Source: Spirilliplanes yamanashiensis (GTDB lineage: Bacteria; Actinomycetota; Actinomycetes; Mycobacteriales; Micromonosporaceae). From it: a stretch of 64,000 bases of DNA. Below are positions 40,407 through 49,029 of the stretch, in pieces. The stretch lies in assembly GCF_016863475.1 (NCBI RefSeq), contig NZ_BOOY01000026.1, forward strand, positions 186,001 through 250,000. Direction: 5' to 3'. The notes below the pieces were generated by a model. It was not told the DNA's origin and did no database searches. It was given only the letters and a program-made list of their open reading frames with translations. The position numbers and the translations under genes were made by a program. Within the stretch, counting starts at the first letter, position 1. Every line of letters begins with the position of its first letter.

Positions 40407-41071
40407 CCGACTCCACGACCGGCGAAGCCCCCCGCACCCTGCGGGTGTTCCTGGTGGACGACCACGCCATGTTCCGCGCGGGGGTCCGCGCCGAGCTGGG
40501 CCGGCACGTCGACGTGGTCGGCGAGGCCAGCACCGTCGCCGAGGCGGTGAGCCGGATCGCCGCCGCCCTGCCCGACGTCGTCCTGCTGGACGTGCACATG
40601 CCCGACGGCGGCGGCCGGGCCGTGCTGGAGTCGATGCGGCGCACCCACCCCGACGTGAAGTTCCTGGCGCTGTCGGTGTCGGACGCCGCCGAGGACGTGA
40701 TCGGGCTGATCCGGGCCGGCGCGCGCGGCTACGTCACGAAGACCATCTCGCCGGACGAGCTGGCCGCGGCGATCCGCCGGGTGGCCGACGGCGACGCGGT
40801 GTTCAGCCCCCGGCTGGCCGGGTTCGTGCTGGACGCGTTCGCCGCCCGCCCGGACGTGCCGGTGGCCGACCCGGAGCTGGACCAGCTCACCAACCGGGAG
40901 CGCGAGGTGCTGCGGCTGCTGGCGCGCGGATACGCGTACAAGGAGATCGCCCGGGAACTGTTCATCTCGATCAAGACGGTCGAGACCCATGTGTCGAATG
41001 TCCTCCGGAAACTTCAGATGTCTAATCGGTACGAATTGTCCCGGTGGGCCGCGGATCGGCGACTCGTCTGA
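40403..41071 (+). CDS. NarL/LuxR family response regulator
   Basis: 222 aa. The receiver domain (about 12-130) has the acidic pair FLVDDH, Asp63 in LLDVHMPD as phospho-acceptor, the Ser in ALSVSD and Lys in VTKTIS. The LuxR-type helix-turn-helix (about 155-215) contains LTNREREVLRLLARG and ISIKTVETHVSNVLRKL. It overlaps the PspC kinase gene by ATGA and is its partner. Likely targets are the divergent PspC/LiaF-like operon and envelope-stress genes. Confidence 0.95.
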   Translation: MTDSTTGEAPRTLRVFLVDDHAMFRAGVRAELGRHVDVVGEASTVAEAVSRIAAALPDVVLLDVHMPDGGGRAVLESMRRTHPDVKFLALSVSDAAEDVIGLIRAGARGYVTKTISPDELAAAIRRVADGDAVFSPRLAGFVLDAFAARPDVPVADPELDQLTNREREVLRLLARGYAYKEIARELFISIKTVETHVSNVLRKLQMSNRYELSRWAADRRLV

Positions 41072-41138
41072 CCTGCCCTTTCACGCAGCTCGATGCGATT
41101 CGGGCTGGGGCCCGTGTGACTCCTGTGGTTTCTGGGGC

Positions 41139-41168
41139 GTGACAAGCGCTCACCTGTGCTGCTAAAAA
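41139..41168 (+). promoter_or_regulatory. Promoter of the thioester surface protein gene
   Basis: GTGACA (-35), 18 bp, TAAAAA (-10). The -10 lies in one of the few AT-rich spots of the 223-bp spacer 41072-41294. Confidence 0.45.
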
Positions 41169-41220
41169 TGCCCGGTCGCGTCGATCGCGAGCGGGCTCTC
41201 TACCCTTCATTCCTCTGCCC

Positions 41221-41248
41221 CGCGATGACGCACGTCCATGTCATCGCG
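41221..41248 (+). other. 5' UTR hairpin of the surface protein gene
   Basis: Perfect 9-bp arms CGCGATGAC / GTCATCGCG around a 10-nt loop, about 47 nt before the start codon. It may stabilise the mRNA or be a protein-binding site. Confidence 0.5.
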
Positions 41249-41294
41249 CGCTTCGCTGTGCGCGATGCGTCTCTGGGGAGAGGGAAAGACAAGC

Positions 41295-42500
41295 GTGTTC
41301 AGGGGAGGAAAGTCCGCCGGTCTGCGGCGTGCCGGGATGGCGGTCCTGGCCGGCGTCGTGATCGGTCTGGTCGGCGCCACGCCGGCCCTCGCGGACCCGG
41401 TCGTCGCGGTTCCGGAGGGCGGCAAGTCCTACGGGCAGGTCCGGCTGGAGAAGGCCGGCGACAACCGGATCGGCTACACCCAGATCCACCCGATGTGGCT
41501 CAAGCTCGGCAACGAGCGGGCGGTCACCTACTGCATCGACCTGCACCACCCGGTCGCCCTCGGCAAGGACTACGAGGAGGGCACCTGGTCGGAGGCCGAG
41601 GTCAAGAACCTCGCCAAGGTCCAGTGGGTGCTGCTGCACGGCTACCAGGGGGCCGACGACAACGCCAAGCTCCTCGCGGACGCCGGCGCGACGACCGAGG
41701 GCGAGCAGCTGGGCGCGAAGCGCGTCAAGGAGCTGCTGTACCTCGCCACCCAGGTCACGGTGTGGCACTTCAGCGACGACGCGAACCTCGCGGGCAACGG
41801 CCGGGAGGGCGAAGGGCGGCTGCGGCAGAACGAGTACCGGCTCGTCGCCAAGGTCTACGGCTTCCTGAAGACCAACGCCACCGACCAGCCCGAGCCGAAG
41901 ACCGAGCTGAAGATCGACCCGGCGTCCGCCGCGTCGGTCGAGGCGGGACAGAAGGCCGGCCCGTTCACCGTCACCGGCCCCAGCGGTGACATCCCGCTGA
42001 CCGTCACCGGCGGCACCGCCGTCGACGCCGCGGGCGACCCGGTCACCTCGGTGACCAACGGCGGCCAGTTCTGGCTGACCCGGGACACGCCCGGCGAGGT
42101 CACCGTGGCGGCCAAGGCCCAGGCGTCCCACTCGACCGGCCGGGTCTTCCTGTTCAAGGGCGGCAAGCAGGCCAAGCGGCAGAAGCTCATCCTGGCCGGC
42201 CAGATCGGCGAGGAGCTGACCGCGGGCGCCAAGGCCGCGTTCACCCCGAAGCCGGAGACCACCCCCAGCCCGACCCCGTCGGTGACCAGCCCGTCGCCGA
42301 GCCCGTCGGTGACCTCGCCGGCCCCGTCCACCCCCGCCCCGTCGCCCAGCGTGCCGGGTGAGGGCGGCGGCGACGGCGGCGAGCTGCCGCAGACCGGCGC
42401 CTCGCTGTACGGCGCCATCATCGGCGGCGTGCTGCTGCTCGCCGCGGGTGTCGCGGCGCTGATCGTGGTGCGGCGCCGGAAGGTCCGCTTCACCGCCTGA
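41295..42500 (+). CDS. Cys-Gln thioester surface protein with LPXTG sorting signal
   Basis: 401 aa from GTG 41295: signal peptide (about 1-33), a thioester (TQXA-type) domain (about 40-195), an Ig-like beta domain (about 205-320), a Ser/Pro-rich stalk (about 325-357), then LPQTG (residues 364-368), a hydrophobic helix and an RRRK tail, which is a sortase sorting signal. Cys80 (TYCIDL) and Gln153 (ATQVTVW) are the expected residues of the internal thioester. Such proteins can bind covalently to host or matrix amines. ATG 41265 is an alternative start; the signal peptide fits the GTG start better. No sortase gene is visible. Confidence 0.85.
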   Translation: MFRGGKSAGLRRAGMAVLAGVVIGLVGATPALADPVVAVPEGGKSYGQVRLEKAGDNRIGYTQIHPMWLKLGNERAVTYCIDLHHPVALGKDYEEGTWSEAEVKNLAKVQWVLLHGYQGADDNAKLLADAGATTEGEQLGAKRVKELLYLATQVTVWHFSDDANLAGNGREGEGRLRQNEYRLVAKVYGFLKTNATDQPEPKTELKIDPASAASVEAGQKAGPFTVTGPSGDIPLTVTGGTAVDAAGDPVTSVTNGGQFWLTRDTPGEVTVAAKAQASHSTGRVFLFKGGKQAKRQKLILAGQIGEELTAGAKAAFTPKPETTPSPTPSVTSPSPSPSVTSPAPSTPAPSPSVPGEGGGDGGELPQTGASLYGAIIGGVLLLAAGVAALIVVRRRKVRFTA

Positions 42501-42822
42501 CCGACCTGACGCCGGCCCGCCCGGCAACGATCCGGCCCCGGTGCGTACACGCACCGGGGCCGCTTCGTCACCCACGGCTGGCCGAACGGACGGATCACAT
42601 CCGGCAGAAGTGACCTTGAACGCCGGTTCCGGGCGCGAAGATCACCAAGGAGTGGCAGGTCAAGGGGGCGGTCGGACACCGAAAAAAGGATCTTCGGTCT
42701 GCGGCGGGCAGATCCCGGGCTAGTATCGGCTTGATAACGGCACCTGTACGCCACCGGCTCGGCGGTGTCACAGTGACATTCACTCACACACCCCCTCGTG
42801 AGCGTCTTGAGGAGGCACTCCC
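42501..42822. promoter_or_regulatory. Intergenic region with terminator, palindrome and peptide-transporter promoter
   Basis: This 322-bp gap holds the terminator at 42533-42566, a likely -10 box TAGTAT at 42721-42726, and a perfect palindrome TGTCACAGTGACA at 42766-42778 that could be a 5' UTR operator. GAGGAGG precedes the GTG at 42823. No small gene is supported. Confidence 0.5.
42533..42566 (+). terminator. Terminator after the thioester surface protein gene
   Basis: Perfect 12-bp stem CGGCCCCGGTGC / GCACCGGGGCCG with a 6-nt loop, followed by CTTCGTC. It begins 32 bp after the stop codon. Confidence 0.75.
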
Positions 42823-44454
42823 GTGCTTGGGAAAAGCCCATTGAAGATGGCGGTCGGTGCGACCGCCATCGCTTTGTTTGTCGCAGGCTGCAGCGGCGGA
42901 GGCTCCGATGAGCCCGAAGCCACGTCGAACACCGTCATCATCGGTATCGGCGAGCCGCAGCACCTGCTGCCGTCGAACACGACGGAGTCCAGCGGTGCGC
43001 AGGTGCTGGCCGCCCTGTACTACCCGCTGGTGAACTTCGACGCGCAGAACAACCCGTTCCTGGTGGCGGCGGAGTCCATCGAGTCCCCGGACAACAAGGT
43101 GTGGACCGTCAAGCTCAAGCCGGGCTTCACGTTCCACAACGGCGAGCCGGTCACCGCCGACAGCTACATCAACGCGTGGAACCACGGCGCGTACGGCCCG
43201 AACGGCAACGGCGGCGCGTACTTCTTCGAGCGCATCGAGGGCTACGCCGACCTGCAGTCGACCGACCCGGACGAGGACGGTCCGCAGGAGGCCCCGGAGC
43301 CCAAGGCCAAGACCCTCAGCGGTCTGAAGAAGGTCGACGACACGACCTTCACCGTGACCCTCTCGGCGCCGTTCTCCGGCTGGGAGTCCGTCATGGGCTA
43401 CACCACCTTCTACCCGCTGCCCAACGCGGCGTTCTCCTCGCCCGGCGTCCTCGCCGAGGGCTTCGAGGAGGCCCCCATCGGCAACGGCCCCTTCAAGATG
43501 AAGGGCAAGTGGGAGCACGACTCGCAGATCGTGGTCGAGAAGTTCGCCGAGTTCAAGGGCGACCCGGTCAAGGTCGACGGCATCACCTACAAGATCTACC
43601 AGGACCAGAAGGCTGAGTACGCCGACCTGGTGGCGGGCAACGTCGACGTCCAGACGCAGATCCCGATCGAGAGCCTGGGCACCGCCCCGGCCGACCTGGG
43701 TGACCGCTTCAAGAAGAGCCCGAGCTCGTCGTTCGCCTTCGTGGGCTTCCCGACGTTCCAGCCCGAGTTCTCCAAGGTCGAGGTGCGCAAGGCCATCTCC
43801 ATGGCGACGAACCGCCAGGAGATGACCGACCAGATCTTCCTCGGTTCGCAGACCCCGGCGACGTCGTTCGTCTCCCCGGTGGTGGCGGGCTACCGCGACA
43901 ACTCGTGCGGTGAGGCGTGCACCTTCAACGCCGCGGCGGCGAAGGACATGTACACCAAGGCCGGCGGTCCCGCCGAGATCAAGATCACGTACAACGCCGA
44001 CGGTGGCCACAAGGCCTGGGTCGACGCGATGTGCAACCAGCTGATCGCCAACCTCGGCATCAAGTGCACCGGCGTGGGCGAGCCCAAGTTCGCCGACCTG
44101 CTCACCAAGGTCGAGAAGAAGGAGCCGGTGGGTCTGATCCGCCTCGGCTGGATCATGGACTACCCGCTCATGGAGAACTACCTGGGCCCGCTGTACGGCA
44201 CCAACGGCTCGTCGAACTACTACGGCTACAGCAACAAGGAGTTCGACAAGCTCGTCGCCGAGGGTTCGGCCGCCGGTACGCCGGAGGAGGCCATCCAGAA
44301 GTGGCAGCAGGCCGAGGACATCCTCGCCGCGGAGATGCCGGTCATCCCGCTGCGGCACGGTCAGAACGTGTTCGGCCACTCGCAGAAGGTCACGAACGTC
44401 GTGGTCGACGCGCAGGCCCGCGTGGACATCTTCAAGATCGAAGTCGCGTCCTGA
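42823..44454 (+). CDS. Peptide ABC transporter substrate-binding lipoprotein (family 5)
   Basis: 543 aa lipoprotein from GTG 42823 with GAGGAGG upstream; lipobox VAGC. The family 5 (DppA/OppA) fold is clear: IIGIGEPQHLLPSNT, VWTVKLKPGFTFHNGEPVTA split across the first lobe, and FGHSQKVTNVVVDAQARVDI at the end. It delivers oligopeptides to the permeases downstream. A strong terminator lies between it and the permease genes, which would give higher expression of the binding protein. Confidence 0.93.
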   Translation: MLGKSPLKMAVGATAIALFVAGCSGGGSDEPEATSNTVIIGIGEPQHLLPSNTTESSGAQVLAALYYPLVNFDAQNNPFLVAAESIESPDNKVWTVKLKPGFTFHNGEPVTADSYINAWNHGAYGPNGNGGAYFFERIEGYADLQSTDPDEDGPQEAPEPKAKTLSGLKKVDDTTFTVTLSAPFSGWESVMGYTTFYPLPNAAFSSPGVLAEGFEEAPIGNGPFKMKGKWEHDSQIVVEKFAEFKGDPVKVDGITYKIYQDQKAEYADLVAGNVDVQTQIPIESLGTAPADLGDRFKKSPSSSFAFVGFPTFQPEFSKVEVRKAISMATNRQEMTDQIFLGSQTPATSFVSPVVAGYRDNSCGEACTFNAAAAKDMYTKAGGPAEIKITYNADGGHKAWVDAMCNQLIANLGIKCTGVGEPKFADLLTKVEKKEPVGLIRLGWIMDYPLMENYLGPLYGTNGSSNYYGYSNKEFDKLVAEGSAAGTPEEAIQKWQQAEDILAAEMPVIPLRHGQNVFGHSQKVTNVVVDAQARVDIFKIEVAS

Positions 44455-44475
44455 GCTAGACCCGCTTGAGCGGTG

Positions 44476-44510
44476 GTGGCGTCACGGGTTTTGTGAAACC
44501 GTGACGCCAC
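44476..44510 (+). terminator. Terminator between the binding-protein and permease genes
   Basis: A 12-bp stem GTGGCGTCACGG / CCGTGACGCCAC, extended by TTT/AAA across a bulge, followed by TGCCGTTTCC. Partial read-through into the permease genes is expected. Confidence 0.7.
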
Positions 44511-44582
44511 TGCCGTTTCCCCCGACGTAGTCGCAGGCCCACAAGGCGTGCGACGCTTCTTCCGCGGATGAGGCCGAACCGA

Positions 44583-45509
44583 ATGTTCCGCTATTTCGTG
44601 CGGCGCCTACTCCAGATGGTCCTGACGTTCTTCGGGGCCACCTTCATCGTGTACGCGCTGATGTTCGCCAACCAGGACGACCCCCTTCAGGCCCTGGCCG
44701 GCGAGCGACCCCTGCCCGAGAACCAGCGGCAGGCACTGACCGAGCTCTACCACCTCAACGAACCCTTCATCGTCCAGTACGGCTACTACATGCAGGGCCT
44801 GCTGACGGGCGACTTCGGCCGGTCGCTGACCGGCCGGCAGATCGGCGACATGATGGCCGACGCCTGGCCCGTCACGATCAAGCTGGCCCTCATGGCGATC
44901 GTGATCGGCGCGACGTTCGCCGTCACGACCGGCGTCATCTCCGGCATCCGCCGGGGCGGCCCGTTCGACACCAGCACGCTGGTCTTCACGCTGGTCCTGC
45001 TGGCGCTGCCGATCGTGGTGCTCGCACCGCTCGCGCAGCTGATCTTCGGCATCAAGTTCCAGTGGTTCCCGGCCACGGCCGGACGCGACGCGACCTTCTT
45101 CCAACTGCTGCTACCGGCGATCGTGCTGGGCAGCCTGGTGGTCGCCACCGAACTCCGGGTCACCCGGGCGTCGGTCGCGGAGAACCTGCGGTCCGACTAC
45201 GTGCGCACCGCCCGCGCCAAGGGCCTGTCCCGTCGGCGCGTCATCGGCGTCCACGTGTTGCGCAACTCGCTCATCCCGGTGGTCACCCTCATCGGCGTCG
45301 ATCTCGGCGGCCTGATGTCGGGCGCGATCGTCACCGAGGGCGTGTTCAACATCCCGGGGGTCGGGTTCAACCTGTTCCGGGGGATCCGCACGGAGGACGG
45401 CCCGCTCGTCGTGGGCTTCGTCAGCATCCTGACGATCGTCTTCCTGGTGTCGAACCTGATCGTCGACCTCCTGTACGCCGCCCTGGACCCGAGGATCCGC
45501 TATGAGTGA
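44583..45509 (+). CDS. Peptide ABC transporter permease (DppB/OppB type)
   Basis: 308 aa with six transmembrane segments. It has the MFRYFVRRLLQM start usual for DppB and the EAA-like loop RSDYVRTARAKGLSRRRVIGVHVLRNSL. The start at 44583 is preferred because TGAGG lies 8 nt upstream; ATG 44568 would add five residues without a ribosome-binding site. It overlaps the next permease gene by 8 bp, so the two are coupled, and forms the channel with it. Confidence 0.93.
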   Translation: MFRYFVRRLLQMVLTFFGATFIVYALMFANQDDPLQALAGERPLPENQRQALTELYHLNEPFIVQYGYYMQGLLTGDFGRSLTGRQIGDMMADAWPVTIKLALMAIVIGATFAVTTGVISGIRRGGPFDTSTLVFTLVLLALPIVVLAPLAQLIFGIKFQWFPATAGRDATFFQLLLPAIVLGSLVVATELRVTRASVAENLRSDYVRTARAKGLSRRRVIGVHVLRNSLIPVVTLIGVDLGGLMSGAIVTEGVFNIPGVGFNLFRGIRTEDGPLVVGFVSILTIVFLVSNLIVDLLYAALDPRIRYE

Positions 45510-46443
45510 CCCCTCCGTCATCACCTCCAGCGAGGCGCCGAACACCGACGTCCCGACCGATCCGGGCGGTCCGCTCAAGACCGACAAGCCCCGCAGTCTC
45601 GCCGGCGACGCGTGGCGCGACCTGCGGCGCAACTGGATCTTCTGGGCGGCGTCCGTCCTGGTGCTGATCATCCTGCTGATGGCGATCTGGCCGACGCTGT
45701 TCACCTCGGCGGACCCGCGGTCCTGCGCGCTGTCGCGGCAGTACGACGGGCCGAGCGGCAGCGCGTACTTCGGGTACAACTTCCAGGGTTGCGACACGTT
45801 CGCCCGGACGATCCACGGGGCGCGCGCCTCGATCCAGATCGCCGTGGTCGCGACGCTGCTGTCGGGGCTGATCGCCCTGGTCATCGGCATGTCGTCCGGC
45901 TACTTCGGCCGCTGGGTCGACGCGATCCTGTCCCGGTTCATCGACGTCGTGCTCGGCATCCCGTTCCTGCTGGCCGCGATCGTGCTGGCGAAGCGCCTGT
46001 CGGCCGACCCGCAGAACAACGGGGTCTGGGCGGTCACCGTGACGCTCGGCGTGCTGGGCTGGACCACCGCGGCGCGCATCATGCGCTCGTCGGTGATCTC
46101 GGCGAAGAACCAGGACTACGTGGCGGCGGCGCGGATGCTCGGCGCGGGCCCCGGCCGGCTGATGCTGCGGCACATCCTGCCGAACTCGGCGGCGCCGTTC
46201 GTGGTGGTGCTGACGATCCTGCTCGGCATCAACATCGCCAGCGAGGCGACGCTGTCGTTCCTCGGCGTCGGGCTGAAGGGCAACGCCATCTCGTGGGGCA
46301 TCTCCATCGCGGAGGCGTCGCCGTACGTGCGCACCGCCGCCGCCCCGCTGGTCTGGCCGTCCGTCTTCCTGGCCGTGACCGTGCTCGCGTTCATCATGCT
46401 CGGCGACGCGATTCGCGACGCCTTCGACCCGAAGCTGCGGTGA
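45502..46443 (+). CDS. Peptide ABC transporter permease (DppC/OppC type)
   Basis: 313 aa with an N-terminal acidic cytoplasmic segment (about 1-45) and six transmembrane segments. The EAA loop is SAKNQDYVAAARMLGAGPGRLMLRHILPN (residues about 200-230; quoted in part). A large external loop after the first helix contains two Cys (about 75 and 94) that could pair. It overlaps the DppB-like gene by 8 bp, and the ATPase genes follow. Confidence 0.93.
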   Translation: MSDPSVITSSEAPNTDVPTDPGGPLKTDKPRSLAGDAWRDLRRNWIFWAASVLVLIILLMAIWPTLFTSADPRSCALSRQYDGPSGSAYFGYNFQGCDTFARTIHGARASIQIAVVATLLSGLIALVIGMSSGYFGRWVDAILSRFIDVVLGIPFLLAAIVLAKRLSADPQNNGVWAVTVTLGVLGWTTAARIMRSSVISAKNQDYVAAARMLGAGPGRLMLRHILPNSAAPFVVVLTILLGINIASEATLSFLGVGLKGNAISWGISIAEASPYVRTAAAPLVWPSVFLAVTVLAFIMLGDAIRDAFDPKLR

Positions 46444-46450
46444 CCCCGTC

Positions 46451-47482
46451 ATGACCGACATCAAGGCTGAGTTCGAGGCCGTACCCGGCGTCGACCCCAA
46501 CGCCCCCCTGCTCGAGGTCACCGACCTGCACGTCGAGTTCCGCACCCAGTACGGCGTCGCCAAGGCCGTCAACGGGGCGAACTTCCGGCTGGCCCCCCGC
46601 GAGACCCTCGCGATCCTGGGCGAGTCCGGCTGCGGCAAGTCGGTGACGGCGCAGGCCATCATGGGCATCCTCGACAGCCCGCCCGGGTTCATCACCCGGG
46701 GCGAGGTCCGCTACCGCGGCGTCGACGTGCTCAAACTGCCGGAGAACGAGCGCCGGCGGGTGCGCGCCAACCAGATCGCGATGATCTTCCAGGACGCCCT
46801 GTCGGCGCTGAACCCGGTCTTCACGGTCGGGTTCCAGCTCGGCGAGCTGTTCCGGATGCACCGCGGCATGTCCCGCGCGGACGCGAAGAAGCGGTCGATC
46901 GAGCTGCTCGACCAGGTGAAGATCCCGGCGGCGGCGTCGCGGGTGAACGACTTCCCGCACCAGTTCTCCGGCGGCATGCGCCAGCGCGTCATGATCGCCA
47001 TGGCGCTGGCGCTCGACCCGGAGGTGCTCATCGCCGACGAGCCCACGACCGCCCTGGACGTCACCGTCCAGGCGCAGATCATGGGCCTGCTGGCGGAGCT
47101 GCAGCAGCAGCGCAACATGGGCCTCATCCTCATCACCCACGACATGGGCGTGGTCGCCGACGTGGCGGACCGCATCTCGGTCATGTACGCGGGCAAGGTG
47201 GTGGAGGAGGCGCCGGTCTACGACATCTACAGCCGGCCGGCGCACCCGTACGCCAAGGCGCTGCTCGAGAGCATCCCGCGGCTCGACATGAAGGGCCAGC
47301 AGCTCAGCGTCATCAAGGGCCTGCCGCCCGCGCTGACGAACATCCCGCCGGGCTGCCCCTTCAACCCCCGGTGCGGCTACGCCCGGGACGTCTGCCGGCA
47401 GGATCCGCCCCCGCCGCCGTACACCGTCGCCGCCGACCGCACCGCCCGGTGCCACTTCTGGGAGGAGGTCGTGAGCTCGTGA
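46451..47482 (+). CDS. Peptide ABC transporter ATP-binding protein (DppD/OppD type)
   Basis: 343 aa ATPase: Walker A GESGCGKS, signature FSGGMRQR, Walker B VLIADEPTTALD, and the C-terminal oligopeptide domain with the CPFNPRCGYARDVC cysteine cluster, which in DppD-type proteins can bind an iron-sulfur cluster. It energises the DppB/C-like permeases together with the following gene, whose GTG overlaps its stop by 4 bp. Confidence 0.94.
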   Translation: MTDIKAEFEAVPGVDPNAPLLEVTDLHVEFRTQYGVAKAVNGANFRLAPRETLAILGESGCGKSVTAQAIMGILDSPPGFITRGEVRYRGVDVLKLPENERRRVRANQIAMIFQDALSALNPVFTVGFQLGELFRMHRGMSRADAKKRSIELLDQVKIPAAASRVNDFPHQFSGGMRQRVMIAMALALDPEVLIADEPTTALDVTVQAQIMGLLAELQQQRNMGLILITHDMGVVADVADRISVMYAGKVVEEAPVYDIYSRPAHPYAKALLESIPRLDMKGQQLSVIKGLPPALTNIPPGCPFNPRCGYARDVCRQDPPPPPYTVAADRTARCHFWEEVVSS

Positions 47483-48489
47483 GCGACATCGTGCTCGAGA
47501 CCAAGGACCTGGTGAAGCACTTCCCGATCACCCAGGGCATCGTCTTCCAGACCCAGGTCGGCGCCGTGCGCGCCGTCGACGGGGTGAACATCGAGCTGCG
47601 CCGCGGCGAGACGCTCGGCGTGGTCGGCGAGTCCGGCTGCGGCAAGTCGACCCTCGCCAAGCTGCTGGTGGGCCTGGAGAAGCCGACGTCCGGCGCGATC
47701 AACGTGCGCAACCAGAACATGGTGACGCTCAAGGGCGGCGAGCTGCGCCGGGCCCGGCGCAACATCCAGATGGTGCTGCAGGACCCGTACACGTCGCTGA
47801 ACCCGCGCATGACGGTCGGCGACATCATCGGCGAGCCGTTCGAGATCCACCCGGACGTCGCGCCGAAGGGCGACCGGCAGCGCAAGGTGCAGGACCTGCT
47901 GGACACGGTGGGCCTCAACCCGGAGCACATCAACCGGTACCCGCACCAGTTCTCGGGCGGTCAGCGGCAGCGCATCGGCATCGCCCGGGCGCTGGCGCTG
48001 CGGCCGGAGATCATCGTCTGCGACGAGCCGGTGTCGGCGCTGGACGTGTCGATCCAGGCGCAGGTCATCAACCTGCTCGGGGCGCTGCAGGACGAGCTGG
48101 GGCTGTCGTACATCTTCATCGCGCACGACCTGTCGGTGGTGCGGCACATCTCCGACCGGGTCGCCGTGATGTACCTCGGCAAAATTGTGGAGATCGGCAA
48201 CGACGAGGAGATCTACGAGAAGCCGACGCACCCGTATACGCAGGCCCTGCTCTCGGCCGTGCCGGTGCCGGACCCGACGCTGCGCGGGCTGCGCGACCAG
48301 ATCGTGCTGGAGGGCGACGTGCCGTCGCCGGCGAACCCGCCGTCGGGCTGCCGGTTCCGCACGCGGTGCTGGAAGGCGCAGTCGATCTGCGCCGAGCAGG
48401 AGCCGCTGCTGGAGCCGCGGCCGAACTCGCCGCACCCGAGCGCCTGTCACTTCGCGGAGGTCCGCGACGTGATCTCGGCCGTCGAGTAG
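47479..48489 (+). CDS. Peptide ABC transporter ATP-binding protein (DppF/OppF type)
   Basis: 336 aa ATPase from GTG 47479, preceded by GGAGGAGG about 10 nt upstream and overlapping the previous stop. Walker A GESGCGKS, signature FSGGQRQR, Walker B IIVCDEPVSALD and the C-terminal GCRFRTRCWKAQSIC cysteine cluster are present. It forms a heterodimer with the DppD-type ATPase. It is the last gene of the five-gene transporter; a hairpin follows 18 bp after the stop. Confidence 0.94.
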   Translation: MSDIVLETKDLVKHFPITQGIVFQTQVGAVRAVDGVNIELRRGETLGVVGESGCGKSTLAKLLVGLEKPTSGAINVRNQNMVTLKGGELRRARRNIQMVLQDPYTSLNPRMTVGDIIGEPFEIHPDVAPKGDRQRKVQDLLDTVGLNPEHINRYPHQFSGGQRQRIGIARALALRPEIIVCDEPVSALDVSIQAQVINLLGALQDELGLSYIFIAHDLSVVRHISDRVAVMYLGKIVEIGNDEEIYEKPTHPYTQALLSAVPVPDPTLRGLRDQIVLEGDVPSPANPPSGCRFRTRCWKAQSICAEQEPLLEPRPNSPHPSACHFAEVRDVISAVE

Positions 48490-48506
48490 GCGATCCGTTC
48501 CACCCA

Positions 48507-48547
48507 CGGGCCGCTGTGGCGGGGCGCGAGCCCCCTACAGCGGCCCG
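48507..48547. terminator. Bidirectional terminator between peptide transporter and chorismate mutase genes
   Basis: An 11-bp outer stem CGGGCCGCTGT / ACAGCGGCCCG and an inner 5-bp stem GGGGC / GCCCC closed by a GCGA tetraloop. It spans the stop codon of the chorismate mutase gene, so it can terminate both converging units. Confidence 0.7.
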
Positions 48548-48825
48548 CGGCCTGCCCGGAGGATGAGCAGCGCGAGCTGGGTGCCGTCGGCGCCGAGGGC
48601 CTCGCGGAACCGCTCGACGATCTCCCGCTCGCGGCTCAGCACGAGCCGGGTGCCGCCGGACGCCATCCGGGTGCGGCCCACCTCCTGCGACAGGCGGGAA
48701 CGCTCCAGCCACAGGTCGATGATCGTGCGGTCGATCTCGTCGATGCGTTCGCGGATGCCGCGGATCGCGTCGACGGCGTCGGCGTTCTCCGCGCCGGTGG
48801 GCTGTTCCGCCACGTCGGTGGCCAT
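48535..48825 (-). CDS. Chorismate mutase (AroQ type)
   Basis: 96 aa all-helical protein with the AroQ pattern: IRERIDEIDRTIIDLWLERS, LSQEVGRTR and SREREIVERFREAL, supplying the Arg and Lys/Glu residues of the fold. It would convert chorismate to prephenate for Phe and Tyr synthesis. GAGGAG lies 7 nt before the ATG. Residues 1-15 look disordered. It may need DAHP synthase for full activity, as small actinobacterial mutases do. A structured leader lies upstream. Confidence 0.9.
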   Translation of the reverse strand: MATDVAEQPTGAENADAVDAIRGIRERIDEIDRTIIDLWLERSRLSQEVGRTRMASGGTRLVLSREREIVERFREALGADGTQLALLILRAGRGPL

Positions 48826-48875
48826 GGTCTGCTCCTCGGGTGCAGGTGGCCCGGACGCCCCGGCCCGGACAGCGC

Positions 48876-48957
48876 GATGCCCCGGGCTCGAGGAGCCCGG
48901 GGCATCGGTAGGTCTGTAGTTCAGACGCCTACGGCAGCCGGACTCCCGGTGCCGTAG
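48876..48957 (-). promoter_or_regulatory. Structured leader region of chorismate mutase gene
   Basis: Three hairpins lie between the 5'-nucleotidase and chorismate mutase genes. In the direction of the mutase they are 48929-48957 (8-bp stem CTACGGCA / TGCCGTAG), 48909-48931 (8 bp with a 2-nt bulge), and 48876-48906 (a perfect 14-bp stem with a GAG loop). The first two share 48929-48931, so they exclude each other. There is no U-run after the 14-bp stem. Attenuation or a protein-binding leader is possible. Confidence 0.5.
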
Positions 48958-49029
48958 AAAAATCGGTGCGTCTGGCCAGTCACGCAGGTGAGTATGCCCC
49001 CGCCGCAGGTGCGGCGCAAGGAAATCCGG

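Noticed and set aside
48909..48957. tRNA-like sequence (TGTAGTTCAGAC)
   Set aside because: It resembles a D-arm, but there is no T-arm GTTC consensus, no acceptor stem and no plausible anticodon arm.
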